The notes under the pieces are model-generated. The model was given only the letters and a program-made list of their open reading frames with translations, searched no databases and was not told the origin of the DNA. Shown one piece after another: positions 27,897-40,483 of a DNA stretch of 64,000 bases (within the stretch, counting starts at the first letter, position 1; each line of letters begins with the position of its first letter). The DNA is from Luzula sylvatica. Its lineage: Eukaryota > Streptophyta > Magnoliopsida > Poales > Juncaceae. The stretch covers positions 1,922,001 through 1,986,000 of the forward strand of contig OX326957.1 in assembly GCA_946800325.1 (NCBI GenBank), read 5' to 3'. Made by a program: the position numbers and the translations under genes.

Positions 27897-28454
27897 TCAT
27901 TCAAGATTTTTTTTTTTACAGTTTTTCTATAAAGAGATTTTAAAAGATAGAGAAGGAATAAGAAAAAAAAAATAATAGTTGTAGAATTTTTTCTTTCTTT
28001 TTGATTTTGTAACTATCACATAAATTCTAGCTAGTGGTTTTTTCATTAACTATGTTGAATGATTGTGCACTTCCGAGTCCGAATACATTCCGAATATAGT
28101 TGTTCATGCCAATTGTCCCGTCCATTCATGTATTTCGGAGTTGTCCATGTCCATTGTCGGTCCTTCTTTCTTCATGCTAGCCTTTCACATTGCTCACTAA
28201 TCGGTCTCTTTCCACCCGTTTATACATTTTTTATATTATTTATTACTCTTTTTCTATACTATGGATAAGATCTGATATTATTTACATTGTTTTATTATTA
28301 TTTATATATTTATGTATACGATAGATAAAATATTGTTATTTATATTTTTTTATATACTATGCATTAAAAATTTATTGTTATTTATATTTTTGTACTATTA
28401 TTTGTATATTTTTTTATATTTGTGAATAAAGATCAGTTGTTATATATATTTTTA
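27897..28454. other. 3' flank of the glycosyltransferase gene, AT-rich
   Basis: Contains the likely 3' untranslated region (T-rich run at 27,907, then 'aagaaaaaaaaaataata') followed by diverged short tandem phrases of the form 'tattatttatatatttttgta' between 28,230 and 28,450. No gene is seen. Confidence 0.5.
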
Positions 28455-28696
28455 GGGGAGTTCTATCATACACCCTTTTTGTTTATCATACACCCATTTT
28501 CAAGGTTATTTTGAGTAATTATCAATTAATGAGTATTTAAAGTAATTTTTCAAGTATATTTATTAATAAATGATATGCTAAATAGGAAATTTGAATTGTT
28601 CATAAAAGAAAAAATATCTATAAAAAGTAAAATTTATGATACACCCTTCTAAATACCCAAAATACCCTTTTGAAAGGGTGTATGATAGAACTCCCC
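28455..28696. mobile_element. Mutator-type MITE, family member 1
   Basis: A 242-bp element starting 'ggggagttctatcatacacc' and ending with its reverse complement. It is flanked by a 9-bp duplication with one mismatch ('atattttta' and 'attttttta'). A relative in opposite orientation lies at 61,975-62,235. Confidence 0.85.
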
Positions 28697-30017
28697 ATTT
28701 TTTTACTATACTATAAATTAAATATCTGTTGTTTCTTATATTTTGTGATGTTACTTACATTTTTTCTATACCGTGAAAAAGATGTGTTGTTACTTATATA
28801 TTTTTCTATATTATTATTTATATTTTTTTTCAATACCGTGGATAAAAAATTATGTAAATAATAATTATTTATTTTTTTCTATACGACAGATAAAAAAATA
28901 TCATATTTATATTTTTTTCATTACAAAAATAAACAAATATGAAAGTAAAAAATACAAATACAAATACTTAAATCCGAAACTGGAAGATACATTGATGCTG
29001 TCCTAATATTAGGTCCATCCCGTAAAAACGATCGTTTGCCTATTTTCTAAAAGTAAAGTTATGGAGTGCACTTGCTCCTGAACGCACTAGCGACTTCTTT
29101 TGTCTTTTTAGTTTTTTTTCAGTGCGGTCACGTCTGAGTTTTTTTCCCTCAAATTATTGCTTATTAGAATCTTTTTCAGAATTGCATGGATATCAACGGA
29201 TACAACTGCAACCAACCTGAATACGGATACATCACACACAACAAATTTTTCCATCGACCCCGCTCGGTTCAGTTTCAATTAGTTTTATCTTTTTTGTCCA
29301 CGTTCGTTATTGTGATCAAATTTTATGTAATTTTCTTGTGTCATAATTACATTCATTTCAATTATTAAATTCTTATACTGACAAAATTTAAATCGTTGAT
29401 TAATTATTGATTTTCATAGTCATAATTTATTTATAAACATTTATGTATTTATTATTGTATAATATGTTTTAAACAAATTCTTAGAAGTACATTATTTTAC
29501 TTTAATGACATGAATTATTATTATTATTCGTTAAATTTACGTTAGGTTAAATATATTCAATTTAACTCTCTCTCCTTTAGACCTATCTTTATTCAATCTC
29601 ATCATGTAACATCATCACAATCATTTAAATCATTAGATTATGATATATGATAGAATTTGAACAATTGAATAATCATTATTTTTTTATGAATATGATTTCT
29701 TGTTAGACATTTATGTGTTAATTATTTTACACCTATATTTGAACAATTTTAAAAGATCACATCACATTACATTAGATGTACTATTATTATTCGTTTGTTT
29801 ATGTCAGGCCAATTGAATTTAATTTTGTATTATTTCAAATCATATAACAATATAAATGGAATGTGAAGAGTTGGAATATTTAACACAAATCAATTAATAT
29901 ATAATTTTTTTTAAATTAAATCAATATTATTAGTATTTTTTAAAATATAATTCTTAAAAATTATGAAAATATGTTTACTTGAATATTCTCTTTATTTTGA
30001 ATAATAAATCATTCTCG
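28697..30017. other. Intergenic AT-rich sequence
   Basis: Low-complexity T-rich phrases to about 28,950 continue the pattern seen before the MITE. The remainder has no recognisable coding, RNA or transposon feature. Confidence 0.5.
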
Positions 30018-30180
30018 GACCAACCACTCCGTTACAAAGGATATACAGTCTGTTATAACGGACTACTCACTAGTTGTCAGTTGTCCACAATCTTATTGTG
30101 GATTCAATCGTTTCGACGAAAATATTCATCTATGCTTATTTGTACATTTTTCTAATTGATATAAAATTGTAATTTCTTCA
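30018..30180. repeat. Left direct repeat (partial LTR-like)
   Basis: About 163 bp, alignable with 32,333-32,502. Shared phrases include 'gaccaaccact', 'ttgtcagttgt', 'cttatttgtacatt' and the terminal 'gtaatttcttca'. Confidence 0.6.
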
Positions 30181-30750
30181 GTCACCCACTCAGTTTCAGT
30201 TCCTACTAAATATTGCACCAATGTATATCACACATACTTCTAATTTAAAGAATTTATCCACGCATATCATATATGCATTGATTTTAGAATCAAGCCCGAT
30301 ATAAGACAACTCTATGTGTAACCGTGTAGGTTCGTTCAAGCAATAGTAGTAAACTTATGCCTAATTTTATGAGTTCATGAGCGGATCCAGGAAAACATCC
30401 ATCATAGCCTTCCCATGTTGAAACGAAATATGATTGTGGTCATTTATCCTCATCTCAAATAGTGGTAACTATTCTCTTGTTTACGATTTTTGTCAATCAA
30501 AAGGGATGGTAATAATCATTCTTATATTATGATTGACTATACTTACTTCCGATACCAAACGGAATCAACAAACATAATCGATATTAACTTTTAATATCAT
30601 TGATTCTGGACAGATATTTCGTTGATCAATTCATCGATATGCCTAAGGAATATCTCTTTCTTTCGAAAGAAACAATTTCTATCTTGGTGACTCACATCAA
30701 TTGTCATGTTTCAGACAATACCTGATGATGACCCTTTTGTTGGTACCGAC

Positions 30751-31584
30751 CAATGTTGTAAAATACGGAAAACGGTACGGAACGGTCGGGGACCGTTTTA
30801 CGGGAATACCGTAAAACGGTCGTAAAACGGTAAAAAAACGGTGAAAAAAACGGTCACCGGAATCGATAATAATTTAATTAAAAATTATGGATAAAACAAA
30901 AAATATATAATACTTTTTTTTTTAATAATAAAAAAATAACATAAACAATGTCCAACATAAACGTAACATCAAAACGAATGTCCAACATAAATGTAACATC
31001 AAAATATAAATTTAAATAAAAAAAACTAAAACGTAAAATCATTAACATCATTTGGGACCAAGTCCGTCGGAGTTGATCCCTCGTTAATGACGAATTTCAC
31101 ATTCTCTCATCCATTGCCGTATCAAATTAGTACAAATTAAATAAACTTAGCACTCGCAATCACAATTCGTGCAGAAGAGATTAGCTTTGTTGTGAAGAAG
31201 AAGAGAGCAACCATATATTGTCGTAAATTAAACCGAGCCGACGTCATCCTTTAGTCAATCGTGAAGAACTGAAGAATGGAGCATCCCAACCAATGTCGTG
31301 AAGATGAAGAAGAACTAAAATAGAGACTCGGTGAAAAAGATATCATGTGTCGAGAAAAATAACTGCCAAAAAAATTAAAAAAAATCGGGCCCAAAATAGT
31401 TAGAACAAAAAATCGGTACGTAAAACGGGTTAAAAACGTTTTTCGGTAAAAAAAACGATCAAACACGGTTAAAAAACGTTTGACCGTTTTTTGAAACGTT
31501 ACGGCAAAAAAACGGAACGGTCTTCCACCGTAACACCATTTTTCGACCGTTTTTCGGTGTTTTTCGGTGTTTTTTACAACATTG
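30751..31584. mobile_element. Non-autonomous hAT-type element, 834 bp
   Basis: Ends are 'caatgttgtaaaa' and its reverse complement, flanked by the perfect 8-bp duplication 'gtaccgac' (30,743-30,750 and 31,585-31,592). Both subterminal regions are crowded with short 'aaaacggt' / 'accgtttt' motifs in opposing orientation, typical of hAT transposase-binding regions. The interior includes a 28-bp phrase 'gtccaacataaa(c/t)gtaac' twice in tandem. No transposase is visible. Confidence 0.88.
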
Positions 31585-32061
31585 GTACCGACATCGCCTC
31601 CGAGCCCCACGAAGCGAAACGACGGGCCCGGTCCGATCCGATCCCGAGGACCCCGTCGACGACTTCGAAAATACGAATCATGCAATAATTTATAAACGTG
31701 TCATACCTCGTGAAATTGGTCACGATGAAAGGTTGACTCATTCTTGTTATTGATCCTGCTCCGTTCTTCGGCAACACGTGCGTCTCACGACCGCACGATT
31801 CGACACCATCGATAAATCTTCGCCTTGTCGTATACAACAGGAACGCTTTCGTTCGATCTTGTTCTTACTCTCGTTGGATCGAAACAAAGATCTCAGTTGA
31901 TATCTCTCTATCCGTATCCACCTCGAGTTATCACCTTTCGGTTATGCACAAATCTTCCTAGTAAATTTGTCGTAAACTTGCTTCGATTCGATTCGATAGA
32001 GAAACTCTTTTTCTTTCTCTCAATCCTCTAATGAAGTTCTTCTCTCTTTTTCTCAGATGTA

Positions 32062-32502
32062 ATATGTTGGAATAATTGGGGAGATCAAGAAATCTTATTT
32101 CTTAATTACCTTATTTAATAGGATTAATGAGTATCTAATATGTAACTGCACATACAAAAAAATTGGACTGTACAACGAAATATATGCTATGTTATAACGG
32201 ATGTAACACAATTATTGTGTTTCTCAGTACATACATCTCCGTTATAACGGATAACTGTCCGTTAAAACGGAATCACCAATCCGTTGTAACGGAGCATACT
32301 GTCCGTTACAACGGAATACTTACTGATTGTCAGACCAACCACTCGGTTACAACGGACATACAATTTCGTTATAACATACTATTCACTGATTGTCAGTTGT
32401 GCACAATATTATTGTGCATTCAATCATTTCAACGAATGCGTACGTTCATTTATTCTTATTTGTACATTCTTCTAGTTGACATGTAAAATTGTAATTCCTT
32501 CA
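32062..32502. repeat. Right LTR-like repeat
   Basis: Runs from 'tgttggaataatt' to 'gtaattccttca'. Its last 170 bp match the left repeat. The middle carries a series of near-palindromic CCGTT..AACGG motifs. Confidence 0.5.
32239..32355. promoter_or_regulatory. Cluster of palindromic CCGTTnnAACGG motifs
   Basis: Five 12-bp near-palindromes at 32,239, 32,259, 32,281, 32,303 and 32,344 (ccgttataacgg, ccgttaaaacgg, ccgttgtaacgg, ccgttacaacgg, cggttacaacgg). The first four are spaced 20-22 bp, about two helical turns. A sixth half-like copy is at 32,191. AACGG is the core of plant MSA and MYB-type sites; any binding here is inference. Confidence 0.45.
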
Positions 32503-34284
32503 CCCCGACGATACCTCCTTCCTTCCCCCAAATTATTATTGGAAATTATCAAACTAACCCCTTACGAGTTACTACCCTTCTCTTGACGGGAGGCAAAAAC
32601 TGCCGCTACACATGCACAACCTTTAACTCTTTTGTATTCCATATCTTATCACTACATCGCTGGATAAAAGTCACATGAGCTAGTTCGGCAAAGTGATATA
32701 ACTAAGGAAGGAAGAAGTGTAGGAATGATAATATGGCATAAATAATATTTTAATTTAGACTTATCTGATATATATCAGAATGTTGGTTTCGTCTCTGAAC
32801 ATATACCGAAGGAAAGGATTCTTTATCGTACAAGTGATACATTTATGCAGAAGCGAGATCAGGGGGGCGAGGGGGAGCCCCCTCCTATGAAATCCAAAGT
32901 CATGACTGTAACTCTCTTGTAGAAGAATTATTTGGTACTTATCCATAAAAATTGATAGTCTGAAAGTTAGTTCATACATGTTTATCATATTAAAAATCAT
33001 GAATTATATTATTGTCCATGAAATTTACAAATTTGAGAAAAATCATGCACTCTGCTCTTAATGCACGCACGGCCGCCATATAATTTTTACCTTCATGTTC
33101 ATACATTTTTTATACTACAAATACAAATTTTGTTATTATTTATATTTTTTTAGCATAAATAGAGATCATTGATACTTATACCTTGTTTACTATTATTTAT
33201 ACATTTTGTAATATTTGTTATAGAAAAAAAATATAAATACTAGTGTTTTATTATGAGTCGTTGTAAAAAAGTATAAATATGAAGGTGAAAGATATATGGC
33301 GAATTGACGTACGTTAAGAGCAGTGCCTTAACAGCCAGAGTGCCTTAACAGCCCTCATATTTTAACTACACTTTTCTATACTTGAATTTAACATATTAAA
33401 CAAGAGAAAGGAGAGATTTTATCTAAAGAAATTAATTCAATTTCTTACATTTTACTAAAAGAAGTTATTTATATTATTGTAAACGAATTTTTATTTTACA
33501 AAACATTGTCATAATATTCTCAAAAAAAATGTTTTATTTTTCCTCTTCTGAGGAAACTCTATTTTCTATGCTGACTCGAAAATCACCAAAAAAGTTGTGC
33601 CCGGCGTTATTAATGGTGCACATGTGGGATTCGCTATTTTCCAAAGAAATTATAGATATTATGTTCTAATTTTATATTTTACTAGAATACATACATAAAG
33701 AAATCTGTTCGAGAAAAATAAAAGGGGCGTACGCACCGTGACATCCTAACTAACATTCCATTTTTGACCAGTTCTTTGAAAGAAAGCTGCAGGTGGAAAA
33801 CAGACATCACCAAATACCTCTCCAGTTCTACAACATATAGCCGACCAATATATTACTAAATGACTCGTCCAGTTAGAAAGAAATGGCGAGATGTGACCAC
33901 CATTCCTTCTTTTTTCTTTTTCTTTTTGACATTTAACATTTGAGCCAGAAATCTTCAGCGCAAAAATATAATCTATTTAAAGATTTTTACTAATTCTTTT
34001 GATATAAAGAAAATATAACCGGCCATGTACAAATATCTAAAATCAAAAAAAAAAAAAAATGAAAAAAAGGAAGAAAAAAAGAGAAAAATATCACATGATT
34101 TTTGTCTTGGTTCCCCCTGAGATTCGACCTTTAGATAGATCATCTTCAAAATAGGGCCCCTAAAACCTCACTTTATTTCTCAAATTCATCTCTTTCTATA
34201 TTATAGACAAAATCCATGAATAAAGAGATAAATCATTGAAGAATCTTTCTAAATGTTTCAAAACTTTCCAAATGCACCAATCAA
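32503..34284. other. Intergenic sequence between the LTR-like element and the ELO-like gene
   Basis: No coding feature recognised. AT-rich, with a T-rich diverged block at 33,100-33,240 resembling the short-repeat DNA near 28.3 kb. The last 250 bp probably contain the 3' untranslated region of the minus-strand gene. An A-rich run lies at 34,045-34,090. Confidence 0.5.
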
Positions 34285-35190
34285 TCAGTCAATTTTCTTC
34301 TCCTTTTGGGATTTTTTACCGTCTTTTTGCAAAATTTGCTCCAATTTGATGAACCCACGGCTACTACATTCCCAACCATCGTCTCTCTTCCCATAAAAAT
34401 GCAAAAATGCCCCAAAAAGCGCCGCATTTAGAACCGAATTCACAACCCATGCGCCGATTCCACTGCACCCACCTTTCCCAAAATGCGCAAAAATTACCCC
34501 AAATTGACAAATCATGTTACTGCAAAACAACAACAATTGGCATCCAAGCACTATCCGAGCCGATCCAATCTTCACCGGCAACCCAACTCCAGCCCAAAAT
34601 CGGTATCCGAAAACCACTGCATAGGCTAAAGTCGCAGTAAGAATTGCAAGTACCTGGAATGACTGAGAGAATTCCAGCCAAAGAAAGGACATGGCTACAA
34701 GGGCGCCGTGTGAGAAAATCCTAGCCATAGGCGATCTCCTTCTTCTCAAAATCGATATATAAGCACGAAATAGATGAAGAAATCTCGATAGATAGAAGGC
34801 ATAACTCCAGAAGAAAACTCGTCCAGAAGGGCGAGTCCCTGGCGGAAAGCAAAACAACCATTGGATGGGGCTGTTTCTTGTACGACCTCGCCATGCCCAT
34901 CTAGAATCACGAATCTCAGCAATCGACGAGAATAGAATGCCTAAGAATATAACCCCCGAGACCAAAGCCATGGAAAGAGAATGGATGGCCGGAATCGGGC
35001 CAAGGGGGATGGGACGACGGCGGCCAAAGATAGAAAGGACGACATGGAGGAAAAGAGCCGATAGAAAATAGATAGACAAAGAAGTAAAGAGAAACGGCCA
35101 CGTCGAACCAAACGATTGGGAGTCACCCCAACGGAATCCGACGATGGCCGGGTGCTCCGCCAGCCAATAACTAATCTCTCTTCCTACCAT
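34285..35190 (-). CDS. ELO-like (GNS1/SUR4 family) very-long-chain fatty acid elongase homologue, plant type
   Basis: Single exon, 301 residues, with several hydrophobic segments consistent with a multi-pass endoplasmic reticulum membrane protein. Plant ELO-like landmarks are visible: an N-terminal MVGREISYWLAEHP, then RWGDSQSFGSTW, the WSYAFYLSRFLHLFRAY segment, the FLWLEFSQSFQVLAIL segment and VVFGYRFWAGVGLP. The C-terminus is Lys-rich (KDGKKSQKEKKID), possibly an ER retrieval-like tail. Yeast and animal ELO condensing enzymes carry an HxxHH box. Here the aligned segment reads FSHGALVAMSFLW with one His, as I recall for plant ELO-like members in general, so catalytic activity should not be assumed. 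The start was chosen as the first ATG, which matches the family N-terminus. Upstream, 35,191-35,400 looks like a leader. No regulatory site is obvious. Confidence 0.88.
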   Translation of the reverse strand: MVGREISYWLAEHPAIVGFRWGDSQSFGSTWPFLFTSLSIYFLSALFLHVVLSIFGRRRPIPLGPIPAIHSLSMALVSGVIFLGILFSSIAEIRDSRWAWRGRTRNSPIQWLFCFPPGTRPSGRVFFWSYAFYLSRFLHLFRAYISILRRRRSPMARIFSHGALVAMSFLWLEFSQSFQVLAILTATLAYAVVFGYRFWAGVGLPVKIGSARIVLGCQLLLFCSNMICQFGVIFAHFGKGGCSGIGAWVVNSVLNAALFGAFLHFYGKRDDGWECSSRGFIKLEQILQKDGKKSQKEKKID

Positions 35191-37738
35191 CGCTGCTCGA
35201 TCAAAATGAGTCGGAAAGAAGATCTATTGTTTGTTTGAGCGAGAGGTGTTCGACGAAAATCGTTAATGGCGGAAACACATTGGGGAAGATCGGAAATGTA
35301 GGAGAAGAAAGTGAAACGGTCGCTATATAGCAAGAGAATGTAAAGGTTTCCGAGACTAGATATGGAAACTTACTCCTCTCCATTACTTTCATACCGCACG
35401 CGTCCAGCCTTATTTACTTTACCTTACATAATTACTACCATATGGAAGTGGAGTCTTCCGTTTGGAAATTAAAAAGATTGGAGAAGCATAAATGTGAGAA
35501 TTGACGCGTGGTGTACCGTGAGCCGGGTTCATAAAAAAGAGTTGGATTCTGGCGTGTGGGGTCGGTGTATGAATGCGCCTGACTTTTCCTTAAATATTTG
35601 TATTTATCTATTTTAATTTCATAGGGTTTCTAGGTGGAAATGGAAAATGTCTTTTTCGTTTGAAATAGAAAATTGTTTGTTTTTATTACTACTTTACTTG
35701 CCGTTATACAAAAAGATTCATTTTGTTTCTAACATACATGTGTATTATTCTTGAATATAATATAGAATTTAGGATCCTTGTTTCTTGTTTTAAAATTACT
35801 ATTTCTTGATATCCCTTATAGTTTTATTTTATTATCGTATTTAGTTTTAAGATTCTACGTGGAAATTCAATTGTTTGTATTTATTATCTATACGACATGC
35901 AACGATTAGATATTTTTACATATAATTTATGATATCGTATGATTACGATGATACGGGTACGATTTGATTTTTGAAAATCCGTGCAAAATAAATCGATACA
36001 TATGTTATGCAACAAAATTATCATTGTTTTTTTTTTCAAAATATTAAATAATAAACAAATTTTATTGAAAATATTCCGTCGATATGTTACGATTTACAAA
36101 AAAGCTTAAACATAAATTTAGGAGAGTGACACATGATAGTTGATTTTTTTTTCAATTTTGACCGAATTTTACACACTTCATCGCACTCCAAAATGTACGT
36201 CGTCTTTCATTTCAAGTTTTATATTTTATATATTTGTATTATATATGTGTATATGTTATAAAGTCTTTGATGTATCTTGTACATTTTAGATGTATGATAT
36301 ACTTTATTTTATAAACAATACATGTAATATCTTTTTTACATCTATAATATATCGTTCTTTGTCATATATTTTTAGACGTATCGTATACATTTTATATCTA
36401 TGATATATATATTTTTCAAATACAATAACATGTGATATATTTTTATGTATGCGTAATATATATTTTTTTAAGGTAAATTTTTTTATACGAGTATGCTAGA
36501 TTTATATTTTTTGGATAAAATTTATTTATTTATTACAATGTGCTTTTGGCGTGCAATAATACGATCAAAATTAGACAAACGCAGTCAAAATTGAAAAAGA
36601 AAAAAAAAATCAATTCTCACGTGTCGTGTTTGTATTGATGACGTGCATATGACCTAACATAAATGCATTAGTCAGTCATTTATACATTATGTATAAACAT
36701 TATAAATTTGTTTTTTTCTGGCTGTTATATTTATATGGGATCCAACATTTAATTTTGGTGTGTACTTTCTAATGACCCTTCTTAATGACCTAACCTAAAT
36801 GCAAGGGCACAGGAGAAAAGTTGATAGTTATATATACTTGCCCCCAAAATGGAGAGGTTAACAACTAGAAGAAAGACCAAGAGACAAGTTGGTGGATGGA
36901 GGAGAGTTTAGTTCATACAATTCTTGTCTAAAGTTAACTAGTCAATTTCATCAATATTCCATCTAGAATTTTTTGAATTAATTAGGTTTGTTTCCATAAG
37001 GAAAATAACCATGACACCAAAAATGTTATGATGTACTTTAAAAAATAAAAACAAATTAATTTTATTTGTCAAAAAAGTAATGATGTTATTTAAAATTCTT
37101 TTGTATTTGCATTAATCATGAATCACCTCAATTCTTTTTGAAGAACAGTTGAAATAATTTGATATCAAGCTTTAATTGATTTAAATAATAATTATTAATT
37201 TCTTATCGAATAGAGAATATTAAATAAATGGTGCATACAGATTCAACAATGCTGCTTTCAACTTTAAATTCTGAAAAGAACTCGTTTTGCGCCTTCAATC
37301 ACAATAAAACAAAAAAAATGAACAATGATAGCGACAATAAGCATAAGAATCACATGGTTATTATATTTGTTAATCACATGTTATTTATATTTTCTTACTT
37401 ATTTATCAAAAAAATATATTCTTTAAATTAGTTAACGAAAATGTTTTTGTATATATTTAACCGGTCAGGTACTTTTTCTTATCATTTTTGTTAAATCAGG
37501 TTCATCTGTTTTTTTTATTATATACTCGTTTAACATATATTATTCATGTGTTAAATCAGATTTATCGACTCATTCATTATATAATTGGTTAATACTAAAT
37601 AACATTAACAACATATGACCTCGTTAATACAATGACACAATGAGAAGATTATAAGGAGGTTTAATGTCATCAATTCGTTGAGTGTTTGTGGTTGTTACTT
37701 CGGCGAGTATAGAGTTTTCTTGTAAAAACGACTTTTTA
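35191..37738. other. Intergenic region upstream of the ELO-like gene
   Basis: The first 200 bp probably contain its promoter and leader. The rest is AT-rich. A stretch at 36,220-36,480 repeats the diverged phrase 'gatgtatgatatatttt' several times. No gene, RNA or clear transposon end was found. Confidence 0.5.
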
Positions 37739-39222
37739 TATGTAGCACCCAAAAAACCCCAATTTGTAAGATTAGCTAACAACTTTTCAAATTTGCAAAT
37801 CCAGCTCTTTCACCAGATAAGACTTTCGTCAGAGGGTGACGAAAATGTTTAAACATGATTTTGCACGTTAAGCTGAAAATAAGTTAATTATGTCATTTTT
37901 ACCAAGCCTTATGGTGAAAGACGGAACTAATATTTTGTTTATAATTGTTTTCGTTTTAATGTAGCAAAAAAAATGACACTTTCCCCAGCCCAGGTGGCGA
38001 AAGTGTAGGTACCAGTACCTATTTAGGAACATTTTTGTAAAATTTTAGTAACCTATCTGTAAATATGTCATTATTTTTTACTGGTATGTCCAAATTGAAT
38101 TATGTTTGTTTTGTTACGTTTTTTATTGTGTGTGGAATGATTGTGTCAAATTTGATAATTTTATCTTGCATTTATAATTTATAAAAAATATTTGGATAAT
38201 TACGTTAAATTGCTAAGATTTTTTTTCTTTTTTATGTCTTGTTTTGTAAAATAGATTTGACTGTTTTCTATATCTTTCAAAATCACCAAAACATATCTTG
38301 TTTAATATTTATTGTGTGTAGGATATTATCTCACCAAAACATATTATCTCACTCAGTTCATTTATTTTTCTATTTGTTGAGATTTTGATTGATGAACTTC
38401 AAAAAATCATGACAAATAAAATATATGAATTTGAGTGAGATAAGATACTGAACAAACTAGACACAATTAATATTAAGCAGGATATTTTTTGATGATTTTA
38501 AAGTATATAGAAAGCAGTTGAAATATAATTTATAAAACATGACATAAAAAGTGACGGAATTTTTATAGCAATTTAACGTAATTATCCAAATATTTTTTAT
38601 CATTTTATTTTCTAATTAAACAGACCAATCTCCAAACATGAAAAAGATGGCACAAACAGGTAAAGAATGCAGAGCTAATTTTTGTAGATCATTAAACATC
38701 ACAAAAAATTTGTAACGCTGATTTTTCACATAGATCCATAATTAATAGAAAAATGTAAATAACTTAGAAATTCCACATAAATCTATCGAATTTCACACAA
38801 TCATTCCACACAATAACAAATCTAACAAAATCAACATAATTCAATTTGTACATATCAGTAAAAAATAATGACAAATTTACATATAGGTCCCTAGAATCTT
38901 ACAGAAAAATCGCTAAACTGGTGTTGTCGTGCTGGTACCTGCACTTTCACTACTTGGGCTGGTGAAAGTGCAAATTTTTTCCTTTTGTTACTTTAAAATG
39001 AAAACAATTATAAAAAAATATTAGTTCCATCTTTCGCCAATAGGCTTGATGAAAATACTTAATTAACTTTTTTTCATATTAACATGCAAAAATCATGATT
39101 TAATACTTTTGTCAGATCTTGTGGCGAAAAACAATCTCTTTCGCCAGAGCTATATTTGCAAATTTGAAAAGTTGGTAGTTATTCTTACAAATTGGGTTTT
39201 TTTTTTGATGTTACATATCAAA
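37739..39222. mobile_element. 1.5-kb fold-back element (long imperfect inverted repeat)
   Basis: The left arm (37,739 to about 38,345) reappears inverted in the right arm (about 38,430 to 39,222). Shared phrases include 'cccaatttgtaaga', 'caacttttcaaatttgcaaa', 'tagttccatctttc' (inverted) and 'gacataaaaa'. Outer ends read 'tatgtagcaccc' and 'gatgttacata'. The loop is about 85 bp. The right arm carries about 190 bp not matched in the left arm. No clear target duplication and no protein were found, so the superfamily is unknown. Confidence 0.8.
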
Positions 39223-40483
39223 AAAATTATGTAAAAACAATGCCATGTAGTTTTTTTTTAATAATATAAAGTGGTGGAGTTAATTAGCATTAACTAATTA
39301 GAGTTCATAACTTGTCACGTTAGAAAAAGTAAAGAAGGTCCTATCGTGTGTTAGCAGTTACTAAACCATGTTAGAATACAGTCAAATATGAAATATCTAG
39401 AACACGAAATCTAGAAATATAAATAATAGCAGCGACTAACGTGATTATTTTTTTAATAGGACGTGCTCATCTTTTTTGTCTTAATATATCTTATTAAAAT
39501 ATATAAACATACATCATATATTTTATTCTACACATTAATAATATATTTTATCGTATATTAAACTCCCTTGCGTAATATTTTGAAAGCGACTAAAGCAGCT
39601 GACATTTATCATTTCAAATATTTATTTTTAATTACTCACTGTTTTGACTTGATTATAAAATACAACTAATATATTCATTTAAAAATTAAATAAATGTTCT
39701 GTTGCCAGCTAATATAAAGATATTGTGGATTGGTATGCTTAATTTCTAGAAATGAAGATTTTCAATCCAGAAAAGAAGTTTCTTTCAGTGAGCATGAATC
39801 ATGATATGTTTCTTTTCAAATTAGCGTACTTAATATTCCAATTAAGATAAGAATAGCTTGAATATTATGCAATTTTTTTGTTACTAGCATCGACTAATTT
39901 GGATGCTTCTAACAAAAATGAGAAAAAAATTCTTCATCACATGCTGTTGTGAAATCGACTCCAAAAGAAACTTGCATAATAATAGGATGAATTAAGCAAT
40001 CAATATATCTTTGGGACCATGCTTTCGTGAGCAAATCATAGAGAACCAGACGTAAGAAATTTGACGAATTTTTCTGGCATGGCAATTGGCAAACCGAGGA
40101 AAATTATAGGATTTTTATTTTTCAACTGTTATCGTAAATTAAATATAAGTCATTCACATTTCTAGCGATTTTTTTTTTTTCAATTTCAGAAATTCGGCGA
40201 TATCGATTTGATATAACTTTGCTTAAATATTTTGAATTTAAAGATAAAAATACTTCAAACATGGGCTTAAACATTTGAATGGGCTGATATGCGACCCAAT
40301 GGAATATATCTCACCCTTTTATTTGCCGATGTAAGATGCATTGATGTCTGATGATACCTTAATTGCAAGAGAGTTCAGATTTCCCCACAATCGTCTCCAG
40401 TCTCTCTCCAGTTACTCCCTTCACTCTCCACCTTCACTGAGTTCACTCTCTCCTCTTCGCTCCCCCAACGGCCTCGGACCACA
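39223..40483. other. 5' flank of the expansin gene
   Basis: AT-rich with no recognisable gene. The CT-rich leader just before the ATG (40,380-40,480) is typical of a plant 5' untranslated region. Confidence 0.5.

Larger units (their letters stand above)
30018..32502. mobile_element. Putative non-autonomous LTR element, truncated at the left and carrying a nested hAT insertion
   Basis: Two similar direct repeats about 2.3 kb apart, each running from 'gaccaaccact' to 'gtaattycttca', bracket an interior without recognisable gag or pol. The right copy can be extended left to 'tgttggaataatt' at 32,062, giving an LTR-like segment with TG and CA ends; the left copy is cut short. No clear primer-binding site or polypurine tract was found, so the LTR reading is inference. 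An 834-bp hAT-type element sits inside. Confidence 0.45.

Noticed and set aside
31251..31685. 144-codon minus-strand frame
   Set aside because: It crosses the border of a hAT element and its target duplication, and is rich in the element's subterminal repeats.
34407..35126. Open frames on both strands within the ELO-like gene
   Set aside because: Shadows of the 301-residue frame, which has clear family similarity.
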